A stretch of DNA of 64,000 nucleotides from Paracrocinitomix sp039939375 (GCA_039939375.1 JBDVJO010000002.1:372001-436000), one strand, 5' to 3'; numbered from the stretch's first letter, positions 16,995 to 25,285 are shown. The notes: generated by a model from the sequence alone, not told the origin. A program made the numbers and translations.

Positions 16995-18311
16995 ATGAAT
17001 ACGGCAAAGAAAAAGTTCCCCTTACATCTTAAGATTTTAACCGGAATGCTAATTGGTGTGATTTTCGGGTTGGTGATGACACAGTTTGATTGGGGGAAAG
17101 GGTTTATCATGGATTGGATTAAACCATGGGGAACCATCTTCGTGAGCCTGCTAAAGTTGATTGCCATTCCTCTGATTGTTGCCTCCCTATTAAAAGGTAT
17201 TCTAGATCTAAAGGATATTTCAAAATTTGCCAAAATAGGAGGCAGATCAATTTTGATCTATATAGGAACGACAGTAGTTGCAATAACTATTGGTTTGGTA
17301 TTGGTAAATATCGTTCAACCAGGTGACGGCATCTCTGAAGAAACCATTACCAAAATGACAGAGTCTTATGGTGGTAATGAAGGAATCACTTCTAAAATGG
17401 AAACAGCCGAAGCTACTGCTAATTCTGGTCCGCTTTCATTTATTGAAGATATGGTGCCTTCAAATCTGTTTAGTGCCTTGGGCGATAACGGAAGCATGTT
17501 GAAAGTAATTTTCTTCGTGATCTTTTTCGGAATTTCTATGTTGATGATTCCTCAAGAAAAAGCAAAACCAATTAAAGACTTTTTTGATGCCTTAAATGAT
17601 GTTGTCCTAAAAATGGTGGACATTATCATGATCGGAGCTCCTTATGCAGTTTTTGCATTATTGGCCACAGTAATCGTATCATCAGAAAGCTGGGAAGTTT
17701 TACAAGCCTTACTTTGGTATTCTATGACCGTAGTTTTTGGCTTATTATTGATGGTTGTTTTTTACGTGCTTGTGGTATCGATTTACACGAAGAAAAACCC
17801 TTTTTGGTTTTTAAGACAGCTAGCTCCGGCCCAATTACTTGCATTCACTACTTCAAGCAGTGCCGCAACTTTACCCGTTACAATGGAAAGGGTAGAGGAG
17901 CATATGGGAGTAGATAAAGAAGTGTCAAGTTTTGTGTTGCCTGTAGGCGCCACGATTAATATGGACGGAACTTCTTTGTACCAGGCAGTTGCAGCTGTGT
18001 TTATTGCACAAGCTTTGATGGTAGATTTAACCCTGGCTGATCAATTGACAATTATTTTAACAGCGTTAATGGCTTCAATTGGCTCTGCCGCAGTTCCTGG
18101 AGCAGGAATGGTGATGTTAGTTATTGTATTACAAGCTGTCGGTAAATTTTCACCAGAGCAAATTGCCATAGGACTGACCTTGATCTTTGCAGTAGACAGA
18201 CCGCTGGATATGTTACGAACTACCATTAATGTAACCGGAGATGCAACCGTATCCATGGTTGTCGCAAAATCATTAGACAAATTACATGATCCTCCTGAAG
18301 CGGACGATTAG
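16995..18311 (+). CDS. Dicarboxylate/amino acid:cation symporter (DAACS family)
   Basis: A 438-residue inner-membrane carrier of the GltP/DctA family. Hallmarks are present: the Ser-rich hairpin LAFTTSSSAATLPVTM (~285-300), the NMDGT motif in GATINMDGTSLYQAV (~325-340), the second hairpin AAVPGAGMVML (~373), and DRPLDMLRTTINVTGDA (~405-421), where Arg and Asp bind the substrate amino/carboxyl groups. It imports glutamate, aspartate or C4-dicarboxylates with Na+ or H+. The longer frame from 16932 overlaps the rpsA terminator and is rejected; ATG 16995 begins MNTAKKKFPLHLKIL just before the first membrane helix. Confidence 0.92.
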   Translation: MNTAKKKFPLHLKILTGMLIGVIFGLVMTQFDWGKGFIMDWIKPWGTIFVSLLKLIAIPLIVASLLKGILDLKDISKFAKIGGRSILIYIGTTVVAITIGLVLVNIVQPGDGISEETITKMTESYGGNEGITSKMETAEATANSGPLSFIEDMVPSNLFSALGDNGSMLKVIFFVIFFGISMLMIPQEKAKPIKDFFDALNDVVLKMVDIIMIGAPYAVFALLATVIVSSESWEVLQALLWYSMTVVFGLLLMVVFYVLVVSIYTKKNPFWFLRQLAPAQLLAFTTSSSAATLPVTMERVEEHMGVDKEVSSFVLPVGATINMDGTSLYQAVAAVFIAQALMVDLTLADQLTIILTALMASIGSAAVPGAGMVMLVIVLQAVGKFSPEQIAIGLTLIFAVDRPLDMLRTTINVTGDATVSMVVAKSLDKLHDPPEADD

Positions 18312-18646
18312 ATTTTTTCTTGAACAGAAACTTCAACTTTTTCAATTTCACTTTCAGTATCAAGGATCAACTCAAAGTTCTTTGATTTCTCTGTTTTAGA
18401 AAAATGGATAGAAGTATCTTTTATGAATCGCTCGCCACTTTTATTCACTGCCTCAACACTAAAACTTAATTCTTGATCTAATGAAGATGGGTTACCTGCG
18501 TCAAGAACTACGATAGTTTGACCACCTAGATTCTCCCAGCTGTCAATAGAATAGGTGTATTTTGCTATACTTCCGTCAGTCGTGCTAATTTCCTCACATG
18601 AACTTAATAGAGAAATTAAAAATATACTTGAGAATAACCATTTCAT
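18308..18646 (-). CDS. Small lipoprotein, unknown function
   Basis: A 112-residue protein with a lipobox LLSSC (Cys17). The residues after the Cys (EEISTTDG) are acidic, resembling the Bacteroidota lipoprotein export signal, so it may be surface exposed. The mature part looks like a single beta-sandwich (YTYSIDSWENLGGQTIVVLDAGN ... FELILDTESEIEKVEVSV). No family recognised. Its stop overlaps the end of the symporter gene by 4 bases in a convergent arrangement. Confidence 0.7.
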   Translation of the reverse strand: MKWLFSSIFLISLLSSCEEISTTDGSIAKYTYSIDSWENLGGQTIVVLDAGNPSSLDQELSFSVEAVNKSGERFIKDTSIHFSKTEKSKNFELILDTESEIEKVEVSVQEKI

Positions 18647-18680
18647 ATATTAGTGTACCCGAATATTAAAAAAAGGTTCA

Positions 18681-18716
18681 AAAAAATAACCGCCTAGGTT
18701 GGACCTAGACGGTTAT
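18681..18716 (-). terminator. Terminator of the STAS/SEC14-like gene
   Basis: Read on the minus strand: 12-bp stem with 3-base loop and one U-G wobble (18688-18714), then TTATTTTTTT-like T tract. The inner stem TCTAGG...AACCTAGG nearly repeats that of the terminator at 10.8 kb. Confidence 0.9.
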
Positions 18717-18739
18717 GCAGAAAGTTAATTTGTGTTTTG

Positions 18740-19132
18740 TCAAGCTATTTTTGTACGTTTTAAATTGTTAATCCATCTTTCTGCATCTTCAATTTTTGAA
18801 AAGAATTTTGTTGGTACGACAGGCGTATTAATCTTAAGCATCAAGTTACCTGCAATTTTTTGCGGTAATGAGTGGATGACAAAGGCATCTGCTTTTTTGT
18901 AAATAGAGCCTTCTGTACTTGATGATATTTCTCTCGCTTCTTTGCTAGGCAACGTAAATTCTCCAACATTAATAATGTTATAAAAGCGTTTCCCACTGCC
19001 TAGTTTTTTAGCTGCTGATTTTAATTCGTTAAAATCTGCCGCTCCAAAATCTTTTTCGGCTGCAATATTTATAAAGAGTGTCTCTTCATTTTTTAATTGC
19101 ACTTCTGAAATTCTACATTTAACTGTTTCCAT
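18740..19132 (-). CDS. STAS/SEC14-like domain protein (DUF7793 type)
   Basis: A 130-residue cytoplasmic protein. The order of strands and helices (ETLFINIAAEKDFGAADFNELKSAAKKL ... FYNIINVGEFT ... ADAFVIHSLPQKIAGNLMLKI ... PTKFFSKIEDAERWI) fits the small STAS/SEC14-like proteins common in Bacteroidota, which have no defined reaction. Assignment is from remembered fold pattern, not from a motif with catalytic residues. It has its own promoter and terminator, so it is a single-gene unit. Confidence 0.6.
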   Translation of the reverse strand: METVKCRISEVQLKNEETLFINIAAEKDFGAADFNELKSAAKKLGSGKRFYNIINVGEFTLPSKEAREISSSTEGSIYKKADAFVIHSLPQKIAGNLMLKINTPVVPTKFFSKIEDAERWINNLKRTKIA

Positions 19133-19153
19133 TTAATTTTGCTGTTGTTAGAA

Positions 19154-19184
19154 CAAATGTACTTCAATAGACGTGCCAAGTCAA
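19154..19184 (-). promoter_or_regulatory. Promoter of the STAS/SEC14-like gene
   Basis: Read on the minus strand: TTG (19182-19184), 20 bases, TACATTTG (19154-19161), then 21 bases to the ATG. Confidence 0.75.
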
Positions 19185-19194
19185 TGAATATTAT

Positions 19195-19208
19195 TTATGC
19201 GTGCATAA
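19195..19208. promoter_or_regulatory. Dyad TTATGCGTGCATAA upstream of a promoter
   Basis: Two perfect 6-base arms (TTATGC, GCATAA) separated by GT, lying 10 bases upstream of the -33 element of the STAS/SEC14-like gene. The position suits an activator site. No factor can be named. Confidence 0.35.
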
Positions 19209-19283
19209 TAAATAGACGAGTGAATTAGTTTTATCGATAAATAGAGTTTTTAACGTAACTAATTGATTTAGAATAATAAAAAA

Positions 19284-19314
19284 AGGAATGAACAGCTGCT
19301 CATTCCTTTTCGGT
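19284..19314 (-). terminator. Terminator of fabG
   Basis: A 15-bp stem (AAAAGGAATGA arms around a central CAGCTG) with one G-U wobble on the minus strand, followed by TTTT. Lies about 25 bases past the fabG stop. Confidence 0.85.
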
Positions 19315-19334
19315 TTTCAATATTTTTTTAACAA

Positions 19335-20081
19335 TTATGTAAGCATTCCACCGCAAACGTTAATCGTTTGGCCAGTAACATAAGAAGATAAATCAGATCC
19401 TAAGAATACCGTCACTTTTGCAACATCTTCTGGGGTTCCTCCTCTTTTCATTGGAATACCATCTCTCCAGCCTTGAACTACTTTTTCGTCAAGGGTAGCT
19501 GTCATTTCAGTTTCAATAAAACCAGGAGCAATAGCGTTACATCTGATGTTTCTAGAACCAAGTTCTTGAGCAACAGATTTAGTGAATCCAATCATTCCGG
19601 CTTTTGAAGCAGCATAATTTGCTTGCCCTGGGTTACCAGATACACCTACAACAGAACTCATATTAATGATTGAACCTTGACGCGCCTTTAACATAGGTCT
19701 TAAAACGGCTTTAGTTAAGTTGAAAGCAGACTTCAAGTTGATGTTGATTACATCATCCCAATCTTGCTCGCCCATTCTCATCAATAAGTTATCTTTTGTG
19801 ATTCCAGCGTTGTTCACCAAAATATCAATTTGACCAAACTCTGCAATAACAGCATCAGCTAATTCTTGAGCTGCATCAAATTCAGAAGCGTTAGATTTAA
19901 ATCCTTTAGCGTTTCCGCCATTTGAAGTTAGTTCAGCTTCTAAAGCTTTTGCTTTTTCTTCTGAAGATAAATAAGTGAAGGCAACAGTTGCACCTTCTTG
20001 AATGAACTTTTCTGCAATTGATTTCCCGATTCCTCTAGAGGCTCCAGTGATAATGGCAACTTTACCATCTAATAATCCCAT
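19335..20081 (-). CDS. fabG: 3-oxoacyl-[acyl-carrier-protein] reductase
   Basis: A 248-residue short-chain dehydrogenase. The NADPH loop TGASRGIG (12-19), NNAG (90-93), Asn114, and the Ser143-Tyr156-Lys160 catalytic set (SSVVGVSG ... YAASK) are all in place, and PGFIETEMT (~190) with the C-terminal SSYVTGQTINVCGGM is the FabG ending. It reduces 3-oxoacyl-ACP in each round of fatty-acid synthesis. It is not next to other fab genes here. A TATCTTTG box lies at 20124-20131, giving a leader of about 35 bases. Confidence 0.94.
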   Translation of the reverse strand: MGLLDGKVAIITGASRGIGKSIAEKFIQEGATVAFTYLSSEEKAKALEAELTSNGGNAKGFKSNASEFDAAQELADAVIAEFGQIDILVNNAGITKDNLLMRMGEQDWDDVININLKSAFNLTKAVLRPMLKARQGSIINMSSVVGVSGNPGQANYAASKAGMIGFTKSVAQELGSRNIRCNAIAPGFIETEMTATLDEKVVQGWRDGIPMKRGGTPEDVAKVTVFLGSDLSSYVTGQTINVCGGMLT

Positions 20082-20123
20082 AGTAATTTATTTATACGCA
20101 AAGCGCGGTTTTAATTTCAGATT

Positions 20124-20131
20124 CAAAGATA
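20124..20131 (-). promoter_or_regulatory. Bacteroidota -7 box for fabG
   Basis: Exact TATCTTTG on the minus strand, 42 bases before the start codon. A TTG at 20147-20149 is only 15 bases upstream, so the -33 element is poor. Confidence 0.5.
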
Positions 20132-20175
20132 TAATAATTAAAAGTTCAAAAGGGATAGACGATCATTTTTTGGAC

Positions 20176-20209
20176 ATTAAAAAAGCCAGCTCTAAAAGAA
20201 ACTGGCTTT
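20176..20209 (-). terminator. Terminator of the zinc-ribbon/Nif3 operon
   Basis: Read on the minus strand: AAAGCCAG/CTGGCTTT arms extended inward by three pairs (two U-G), a 6-base loop, then six T. Lies 25 bases past the stop of the zinc-ribbon gene. Confidence 0.88.
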
Positions 20210-20233
20210 AATATATATAATCTGATAAATCGT

Positions 20234-20983
20234 TTATTTACTGTCTGCAGGTGGCTCTACTAACATACGTCCGCAGTGCTCACAAACAATAAATTTCTTT
20301 CTTGCTTGAATATCAATTTGTCTTTGTGGTGGAATTTGGTTGAAGCATCCTCCACAAGAATCTCTTTCAATAGAAACAACAGCTAAACCATTTCTAGAAT
20401 TATTTCTTAATCTTTCATAAGCAACAACCAATCTATCTTCAATCGATTTCTTTGCTTTTTCAGATTCTTTTATCAATTTCTCTTCATCTTTTTCAGTTTC
20501 AGCAGAAATCTCTTCTAATTCTTTTTTCTTGATGTCAAGATCTTTTTGTCTTTCATCTAGCTTTTCTTTAGCCGCAACTAAAACTTCGGCTTTGTGCTCA
20601 ATGTTCGCTTTTGCTTCATTGATTTTTTTCTCAGACAACTCAATCTCTAATTCTTGAAACTCAATCTCTTTAGAGATAGAATCAAATTCACGGTTATTTC
20701 TAACGTTCTTTTGTTGTTCTGTATATTTTTTGATCGCCGCTTTCGCGTCTTTGATCATATTCTTACGGTCAGAAATTAACGTTTCTAAATCGCTATTCTC
20801 ATCTTGTAATTTTTCTAAACGAGTTGTAAGTCCTTCAATCTCATCTTCTAAATCTCTAACTTCTAAAGGTAATTCACCTCTAATAGTTCTAATCTTATCT
20901 ATTTTAGAATCAATTTGTTGAAGATTATATAAGCCATTTAATCTTTCTTCGATTGTGTTCTCAGTAGCTTTCTTTTTTGCCAT
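20234..20983 (-). CDS. Coiled-coil protein with C-terminal zinc ribbon (CdsZ/C4-type family)
   Basis: A 249-residue protein. Residues ~25-185 form a long Glu/Lys/Leu heptad coiled coil. The end is a C4 zinc ribbon: Cys210-x2-Cys213 (CGGC) and Cys234-x2-Cys237 (CEHC). The layout matches the C4-type zinc-ribbon proteins annotated near Nif3 genes in many bacteria and the chlamydial CdsZ protein. The molecular role is unsettled (nucleic-acid or protein binding). It starts 4 bases after the Nif3 gene, so the two are one operon, as often seen in Bacteroidota. Confidence 0.85.
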   Translation of the reverse strand: MAKKKATENTIEERLNGLYNLQQIDSKIDKIRTIRGELPLEVRDLEDEIEGLTTRLEKLQDENSDLETLISDRKNMIKDAKAAIKKYTEQQKNVRNNREFDSISKEIEFQELEIELSEKKINEAKANIEHKAEVLVAAKEKLDERQKDLDIKKKELEEISAETEKDEEKLIKESEKAKKSIEDRLVVAYERLRNNSRNGLAVVSIERDSCGGCFNQIPPQRQIDIQARKKFIVCEHCGRMLVEPPADSK

Positions 20984-20987
20984 TTTG

Positions 20988-22082
20988 TCAAAAGTATTTT
21001 ACCGGATTCGTATTGTTTTCGGTTAAACAGAGTGCAAATGTAGGAAATTTTTTTGTGATAAAGTCAGCAATTAAGTCAATTGTGAACTGTTCGCTTTCAA
21101 AATGTCCAATATCTGCGATAATTAGCTGGTTTTCAGCATCAAAAAATTCGTGATATTTAAAATCGGCTGTAATAAAAATATCTGCCTTTTTAGATTTGGC
21201 TACATTTAATAAAAAACTGCCTGATCCACCGCACCATGCCACGCGCTCAATTGGTTTATTCTGTAAAGCTGTATGACGAATTGTTCCGCAATTGAACTTG
21301 TCTTTTACCATTTGTAAAAAATCAGTTTCATTTATTGGCGAATCAAGTTCTCCTATCATTCCAGATCCTTCATCTTGGTTTTCATTTTCTAAAGCATAAA
21401 TATCGTATGCCACTTCTTCGTAAGGATGTGCATTGATAATTGATCGAACCACTTGATGACTACTGTGCTTGCTAACTAAAAATTCAAGCTTAGTTTCTGC
21501 CTCTGAAGATCGCTTGCCTTTTTCACCATAAACCGGATTTGAAGCTTCATTTCCTTTAAAAGTTCCAACTCCTTCTGTTCCAAAGCTACATTCTGTATAA
21601 TTAGCAATATTTCCAGCTCCAGCAGCAAATGCCGCCTCTCGAACTTGTTCAACTTCATTGGTTGGAACATACACTGAAATCTTATTCAATACGTTTCCTT
21701 TTGGCGATAGAATAGTGGTGTTTTTAATTCCTAATACATCACCAATTTTCTTATTTACACCAAGTTTATAGTTATCTAAATTCGTATGAATGGCATAAAT
21801 AGCAATGTCATTTTTGATAGCCTTTAAAAGGGTACGCTCAACGTAATTCTTACCATTCAACTTTTTCAATCCTTTAAAAACAATGGGGTGATGAGCGATA
21901 ATTAAATTACAATTCTTAGCAATTGCTTCATCTATAATGCTCTCAATACAATCAAGACAAACTAAAGCTTTCGTAATTTCTGTGGACTTATTACCAACGA
22001 TTAATCCTGAATTATCATAACTTTCTTGACTACTTATTGGTGCCAAAGATTCTAAATAATCAGTTATTTCACTTATCTTCAT
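20988..22082 (-). CDS. Nif3-like dinuclear metal-centre protein
   Basis: A 364-residue member of the NIF3/DUF34 family. Metal ligands are visible in IIAHHPIVFKG (~63-73), AIHTNLD (~98) and the late GHFESEQ (~328). An inserted YqfO-type domain occupies about residues 135-235 (KISVYVPTNEVEQVREAAFAAGAG ... HPYEEVAYDIY), so this is the long form. The family is often labelled GTP cyclohydrolase I type 2, but its real reaction is not settled. A TATATTTG box ends 4 bases before the ATG, which predicts a leaderless or almost leaderless mRNA. Confidence 0.9.
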   Translation of the reverse strand: MKISEITDYLESLAPISSQESYDNSGLIVGNKSTEITKALVCLDCIESIIDEAIAKNCNLIIAHHPIVFKGLKKLNGKNYVERTLLKAIKNDIAIYAIHTNLDNYKLGVNKKIGDVLGIKNTTILSPKGNVLNKISVYVPTNEVEQVREAAFAAGAGNIANYTECSFGTEGVGTFKGNEASNPVYGEKGKRSSEAETKLEFLVSKHSSHQVVRSIINAHPYEEVAYDIYALENENQDEGSGMIGELDSPINETDFLQMVKDKFNCGTIRHTALQNKPIERVAWCGGSGSFLLNVAKSKKADIFITADFKYHEFFDAENQLIIADIGHFESEQFTIDLIADFITKKFPTFALCLTENNTNPVKYF

Positions 22083-22086
22083 GAAA

Positions 22087-22094
22087 CAAATATA
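22087..22094 (-). promoter_or_regulatory. Bacteroidota -7 box abutting the Nif3 start codon
   Basis: Exact TATATTTG on the minus strand, with only four bases between it and the ATG at 22082. No clear -33 element. Confidence 0.45.
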
Positions 22095-22153
22095 TAAAAG
22101 CTCTGTATAGGGAACTATTGAGAATAGTTTTCGTCTTAAATAAAAATGATCTT

Positions 22154-22687
22154 ATGAAAAAAGCACTTTTTCTTTTATTCCTTGGATTAATGGGGATTTC
22201 AACTGTTTTTGCTCAAACCGGGCATGAGTTATTCATGAATGGTAAAATTAAACCAACAACTGCTGGCAATATGAATAGTTGGATGTTAGGTGGAAATACT
22301 TTTTCAACCAATACGACTGATGATTTTAATAGTTGGCATTTTTCAACGCTAGGTCAGGATGGTGAAATTCATACAAGTCAAAATGATGATTGGTCAGCTT
22401 GGCAGGTGGATGGCTTAGATATTGAGGCGCATTTAACAACTGCTGGAAATTATAATTCTTGGACAATCACTGGAGAAGGAGTTAATGTTACATTGTTTAC
22501 AACAAACTGGAATACTTGGGCTTTAACCGGAGGTGTTGTATCTGGAATTTCAACGACAACAACAGAAGATTTAGAGGAATGGGCAATTAATGGTGGAAAT
22601 TGGATGCAACTTTCACCGTCTTACAGAACTATGTTAATCTTTATGCCAGTTTTTACATCTGCTATTTATAAGCAAATTTTAGAGTAA
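22154..22687 (+). CDS. Secreted protein of six Trp-centred short repeats, unknown function
   Basis: A 177-residue protein with a signal peptide (MKKALFLLFLGLMGISTVFAQ). From residue ~38 to ~150 it consists of six units of 18-22 residues, each built around [N/D]-x-[N/x]-[S/T/E]-W followed by hydrophobic-x-G: NSW43, NSW61, SAW83, NSW103, NTW122, EEW143. Acidic/Thr-rich turns separate the units. The last ~30 residues (LSPSYRTMLIFMPVFTSAIYKQ) are conserved-looking and hydrophobic. I know no named family with this pattern; it may be a small beta-solenoid or beta-propeller-like binding protein. ATG 22154 is preferred over the frame start at 22118 because the signal peptide begins there. Divergent from nif3. 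Confidence 0.65.
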   Translation: MKKALFLLFLGLMGISTVFAQTGHELFMNGKIKPTTAGNMNSWMLGGNTFSTNTTDDFNSWHFSTLGQDGEIHTSQNDDWSAWQVDGLDIEAHLTTAGNYNSWTITGEGVNVTLFTTNWNTWALTGGVVSGISTTTTEDLEEWAINGGNWMQLSPSYRTMLIFMPVFTSAIYKQILE

Positions 22688-22718
22688 AATATTACTACTT
22701 TAGCGTCTTTGAAAGATT

Positions 22719-24095
22719 ATGAAGACGTTTCAGTTTAGAGGAATTCTTACCAATAATGGTTGGTTGCGAAATGCAACAATTAAAACAGATGACAAGGGTT
22801 TAATAACCGAAATCACTGATGATTTAGCAATAGATTCAGAGACTTTTCTAAATGTTTGGGCGCTTCCTGGGTTTCAGAATGCTCATTCACATGCATTTCA
22901 ATATGCTATGGCTGGGTTGGCAGAGCGTCACTCAACTGAACAAACCCCAGATGATTTTTGGTCTTGGCGTGAGGCTATGTATGCATTAGCGTTAAGTATT
23001 TCACCAGTTAATCTTGAAGCCATTGCTAAAATGTTGTATGCTGAAATGTTACGACATGGATATACGCATGTTGCCGAATTCCATTATGTACATCATCAAA
23101 AAAACGGACAAGCTTTTGACAATCTTTCAGAAATGGGAGAACGATTGGTTAAAGCGGCAAAATCGGTAGGCATAGGAATAACTTTGGTTCCAATTTTTTA
23201 TCAAAAAGGTGGGTTTGGAAAGGATCCGGTGGATGGACAAAAACGGTTTATTTCACCAGATTTAGATAGTTATTTAAAGTTGGTAGAAGCTTCAGAAAAA
23301 TCATGTGGATATTATGAACGTGCGAATTGTGCTTTGGGGATACATTCAATGAGAGGTGTAGAACCTACGATAATTGCTGAACTCGCTAAAAATGGTCCGC
23401 AAAATTTGCCGTTTCATATTCACGTATCTGAACAACTAAAAGAGATTGAAGATTCAATTGCTTATTTAGGAAAAAGGCCAGTAGAGTGGATGTTAGATAA
23501 TATTGAAATGAATGACCGTTTTCATTTAGTTCATGCTACGCACTTAACCAATGAAGAGACGGTTGGTTTAGCAAAAAGCGGAGCAAATGTAGTGCTTTGC
23601 CCGTCAACAGAAGGGAATTTAGGAGATGGGATATTCCCGTTGCGAGCATATCAAGAAGCAGGAGGGGCTTGGAGTATTGGGACGGATTCTCACATAGGAA
23701 TTAACCCTTTAGAAGAATTGAGAATTCTAGATTATGGTCAGCGATTAATTAGTCATAAAAGAAATACTTTTTATTCAAGAGATCAGGGAGATAGTGGATT
23801 ATTTGCTTTAGAAAAAGCGACTGTTGCAGGCAGAAAAGCTATGAATAATTTTAATGCTGAGTATTTTAAAGTGGGTGAACTATTGGATGCTGCTTTAATC
23901 GCAAATGATCATCCATTAATTGAAAGTTGTTCAACTGTGAATTTAGCGAGTACTATTTTATACAGTGCTGATGCAAAAATGCAGTTTGGAACCATCTCAA
24001 AAGGGAATTTAGTGGTTCAAGAAGGAAATCATTTCAATTTCGAGCACTTAAAAAGTGATTTTGTTAATACGATCAAAGAATTAGCTAATCGTTAG
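22719..24095 (+). CDS. hutF: Formimidoylglutamate deiminase
   Basis: A 458-residue amidohydrolase. The N-terminal metal motif PGFQNAHSHAFQ and the following AGLAER ... FWSWREAMY block are characteristic of HutF, which converts N-formimino-L-glutamate to N-formyl-L-glutamate in the five-step histidine pathway. Later ligands are HIHVSEQ (~245), LVHATHL (~270) and the catalytic IGTDSHIGI (~325). No other hut genes are in the window. The gene converges on trmH and their ends overlap by 11 bases. Confidence 0.9.
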   Translation: MKTFQFRGILTNNGWLRNATIKTDDKGLITEITDDLAIDSETFLNVWALPGFQNAHSHAFQYAMAGLAERHSTEQTPDDFWSWREAMYALALSISPVNLEAIAKMLYAEMLRHGYTHVAEFHYVHHQKNGQAFDNLSEMGERLVKAAKSVGIGITLVPIFYQKGGFGKDPVDGQKRFISPDLDSYLKLVEASEKSCGYYERANCALGIHSMRGVEPTIIAELAKNGPQNLPFHIHVSEQLKEIEDSIAYLGKRPVEWMLDNIEMNDRFHLVHATHLTNEETVGLAKSGANVVLCPSTEGNLGDGIFPLRAYQEAGGAWSIGTDSHIGINPLEELRILDYGQRLISHKRNTFYSRDQGDSGLFALEKATVAGRKAMNNFNAEYFKVGELLDAALIANDHPLIESCSTVNLASTILYSADAKMQFGTISKGNLVVQEGNHFNFEHLKSDFVNTIKELANR

Positions 24096-24768
24096 GGAAT
24101 TTAGAAGAAATAATTTTCTCTACTTTTTCACCATGTTTCACTACTTTCTTCACCCAATCTAATTTGATAGCAGTTTGTTCTTCAGGTGACAATTGCCAAT
24201 TAATTTCTGAATTTTCGCGTATACGCTGCGTTACACTGAATAAAGCCAATGCCACAGAAACGGAAATATTGTAACTTTCAGTAAAACCATACATGGGTAA
24301 TCTAACAAAGCCATCTGAGTGGTCCATAGCGGTTTGAGTTAAACCGGTAGATTCTGTTCCAAATAATAATGCAGTGGGTTTAGTAATGTCTAATTCTTCA
24401 ATTGAACAGTCGTTGGTGTGTGGTGTAGTTGCTATGACCTGATACCCTTTAGACTTTAAATCTTGAATAGCTGCAACCGTGTTGTGCTCTAATTCATTGT
24501 ATTTGTGCAAGTCTAACCATTTAGAAGAGCCCATATCAATTTCTTTATTGGGTTCATAGACATTGTCATTTTCAATAATATGCACGTCTTGAATTCCAAA
24601 ACAATCACATGAACGTAATACAGCAGCAGCATTGTGCGGCTGAAATAAGTTTTCTAATGCAATCGTAATATGTTTGGTTCTGTCTTGAATGATTTTTTCA
24701 AACAAGAATTGCTTGTTTTCTGAAATGTGTTCATAGAACTGGCTGAGCATCCATTCGTCTTTTGTCAT
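24085..24768 (-). CDS. trmH: tRNA (guanosine(18)-2'-O)-methyltransferase
   Basis: A 227-residue SPOUT methyltransferase. The three SpoU motifs are seen: ALENLFQPHNAAAVLRSCDCFG (motif 1, Asn and Arg), LLFGTESTGLT (motif 2), and LPMYGFTESYNISVSVALAL (motif 3, Ser/Asn), which form the knotted SAM site. The N-terminal and C-terminal helical extensions match TrmH. It methylates the ribose of G18 in the D-loop of tRNA. Convergent overlap with hutF. Confidence 0.9.
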   Translation of the reverse strand: MTKDEWMLSQFYEHISENKQFLFEKIIQDRTKHITIALENLFQPHNAAAVLRSCDCFGIQDVHIIENDNVYEPNKEIDMGSSKWLDLHKYNELEHNTVAAIQDLKSKGYQVIATTPHTNDCSIEELDITKPTALLFGTESTGLTQTAMDHSDGFVRLPMYGFTESYNISVSVALALFSVTQRIRENSEINWQLSPEEQTAIKLDWVKKVVKHGEKVEKIISSKFPND

Positions 24769-24783
24769 ATCCTGAGTTGAAAA

Positions 24784-24820
24784 TAAAAAACCCTGTCTCG
24801 GCTAAGCCAAGACAGGGTTC
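24784..24820 (-). terminator. Terminator of the HU gene
   Basis: A 13-bp stem (24791-24817) with one U-G wobble; the T tract on the minus strand is at 24784-24790. Its 19-base core is the same as in the terminator at 6.4 kb; only the outer bases differ. Confidence 0.92.
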
Positions 24821-24841
24821 AAAATTATTTAAAAAAGTGTA

Positions 24842-25114
24842 TTAGTTTACTTTTTTAGATAAATCAGCTCCTGCTTTGAATTTAACAACTTTCTTAGCAG
24901 CGATTTTGATTTCTTTTCCTGTTTGAGGGTTTCTTCCAGTTCTCGCAGCTCTGTTAGAGATAGAGAAAGATCCGAATCCTACTAAAGAGATTTTATCTCC
25001 TTTTTTCAAAGCGCTTTCAGTTGCTCCGATAAATCCTTCTAAAGCTCTTTTAGAATCTGCTTTAGATAATCCTGACTTTGATGCAATTGCATCTACTAAT
25101 TCTGATTTGTTCAT
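24842..25114 (-). CDS. HU family DNA-binding protein
   Basis: A 90-residue histone-like protein starting MNKSELVDAIASKSGLSKAD. The two-helix base, the GFGSFSISNRAARTGRNPQTG arm with the minor-groove Pro, and the Lys-rich end are complete. HU bends and packs DNA as a dimer. The frame is open 69 bases further upstream, but that stretch holds the promoter, so ATG at 25114 is the start. Confidence 0.95.
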   Translation of the reverse strand: MNKSELVDAIASKSGLSKADSKRALEGFIGATESALKKGDKISLVGFGSFSISNRAARTGRNPQTGKEIKIAAKKVVKFKAGADLSKKVN

Positions 25115-25157
25115 AATCAATTTGATTTTTTGGTTAAACAATTTTTTAATAACGGAA

Positions 25158-25187
25158 CAAATATATCTGAATATCCTTACCACGCAA
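25158..25187 (-). promoter_or_regulatory. Promoter of the HU gene
   Basis: Read on the minus strand: TTG (25185-25187), exactly 19 bases, TATATTTG (25158-25165). A textbook Bacteroidota promoter, leader about 37 bases. Confidence 0.88.
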
Positions 25188-25285
25188 GGGTTGTAGGGTA
25201 AAATAGGGTCATTTTGTTAATAAAATCGGCAAAATGTTGATAAGTGCGGCCAAAATCCTTGATTTTACTAGGGTTTTGAGGATTT

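Noticed and set aside
13419..20081. Thiolase and fabG as parts of one polyhydroxyalkanoate or fatty-acid cluster
   Set aside because: They are 5 kb apart, each has its own terminator, and rpsA and unrelated genes lie between; no phaC or acp gene is seen.
22719..24095. A histidine-utilisation cluster around hutF
   Set aside because: No hutH, hutU, hutI or hutG genes in the neighbourhood; the gene is alone here.
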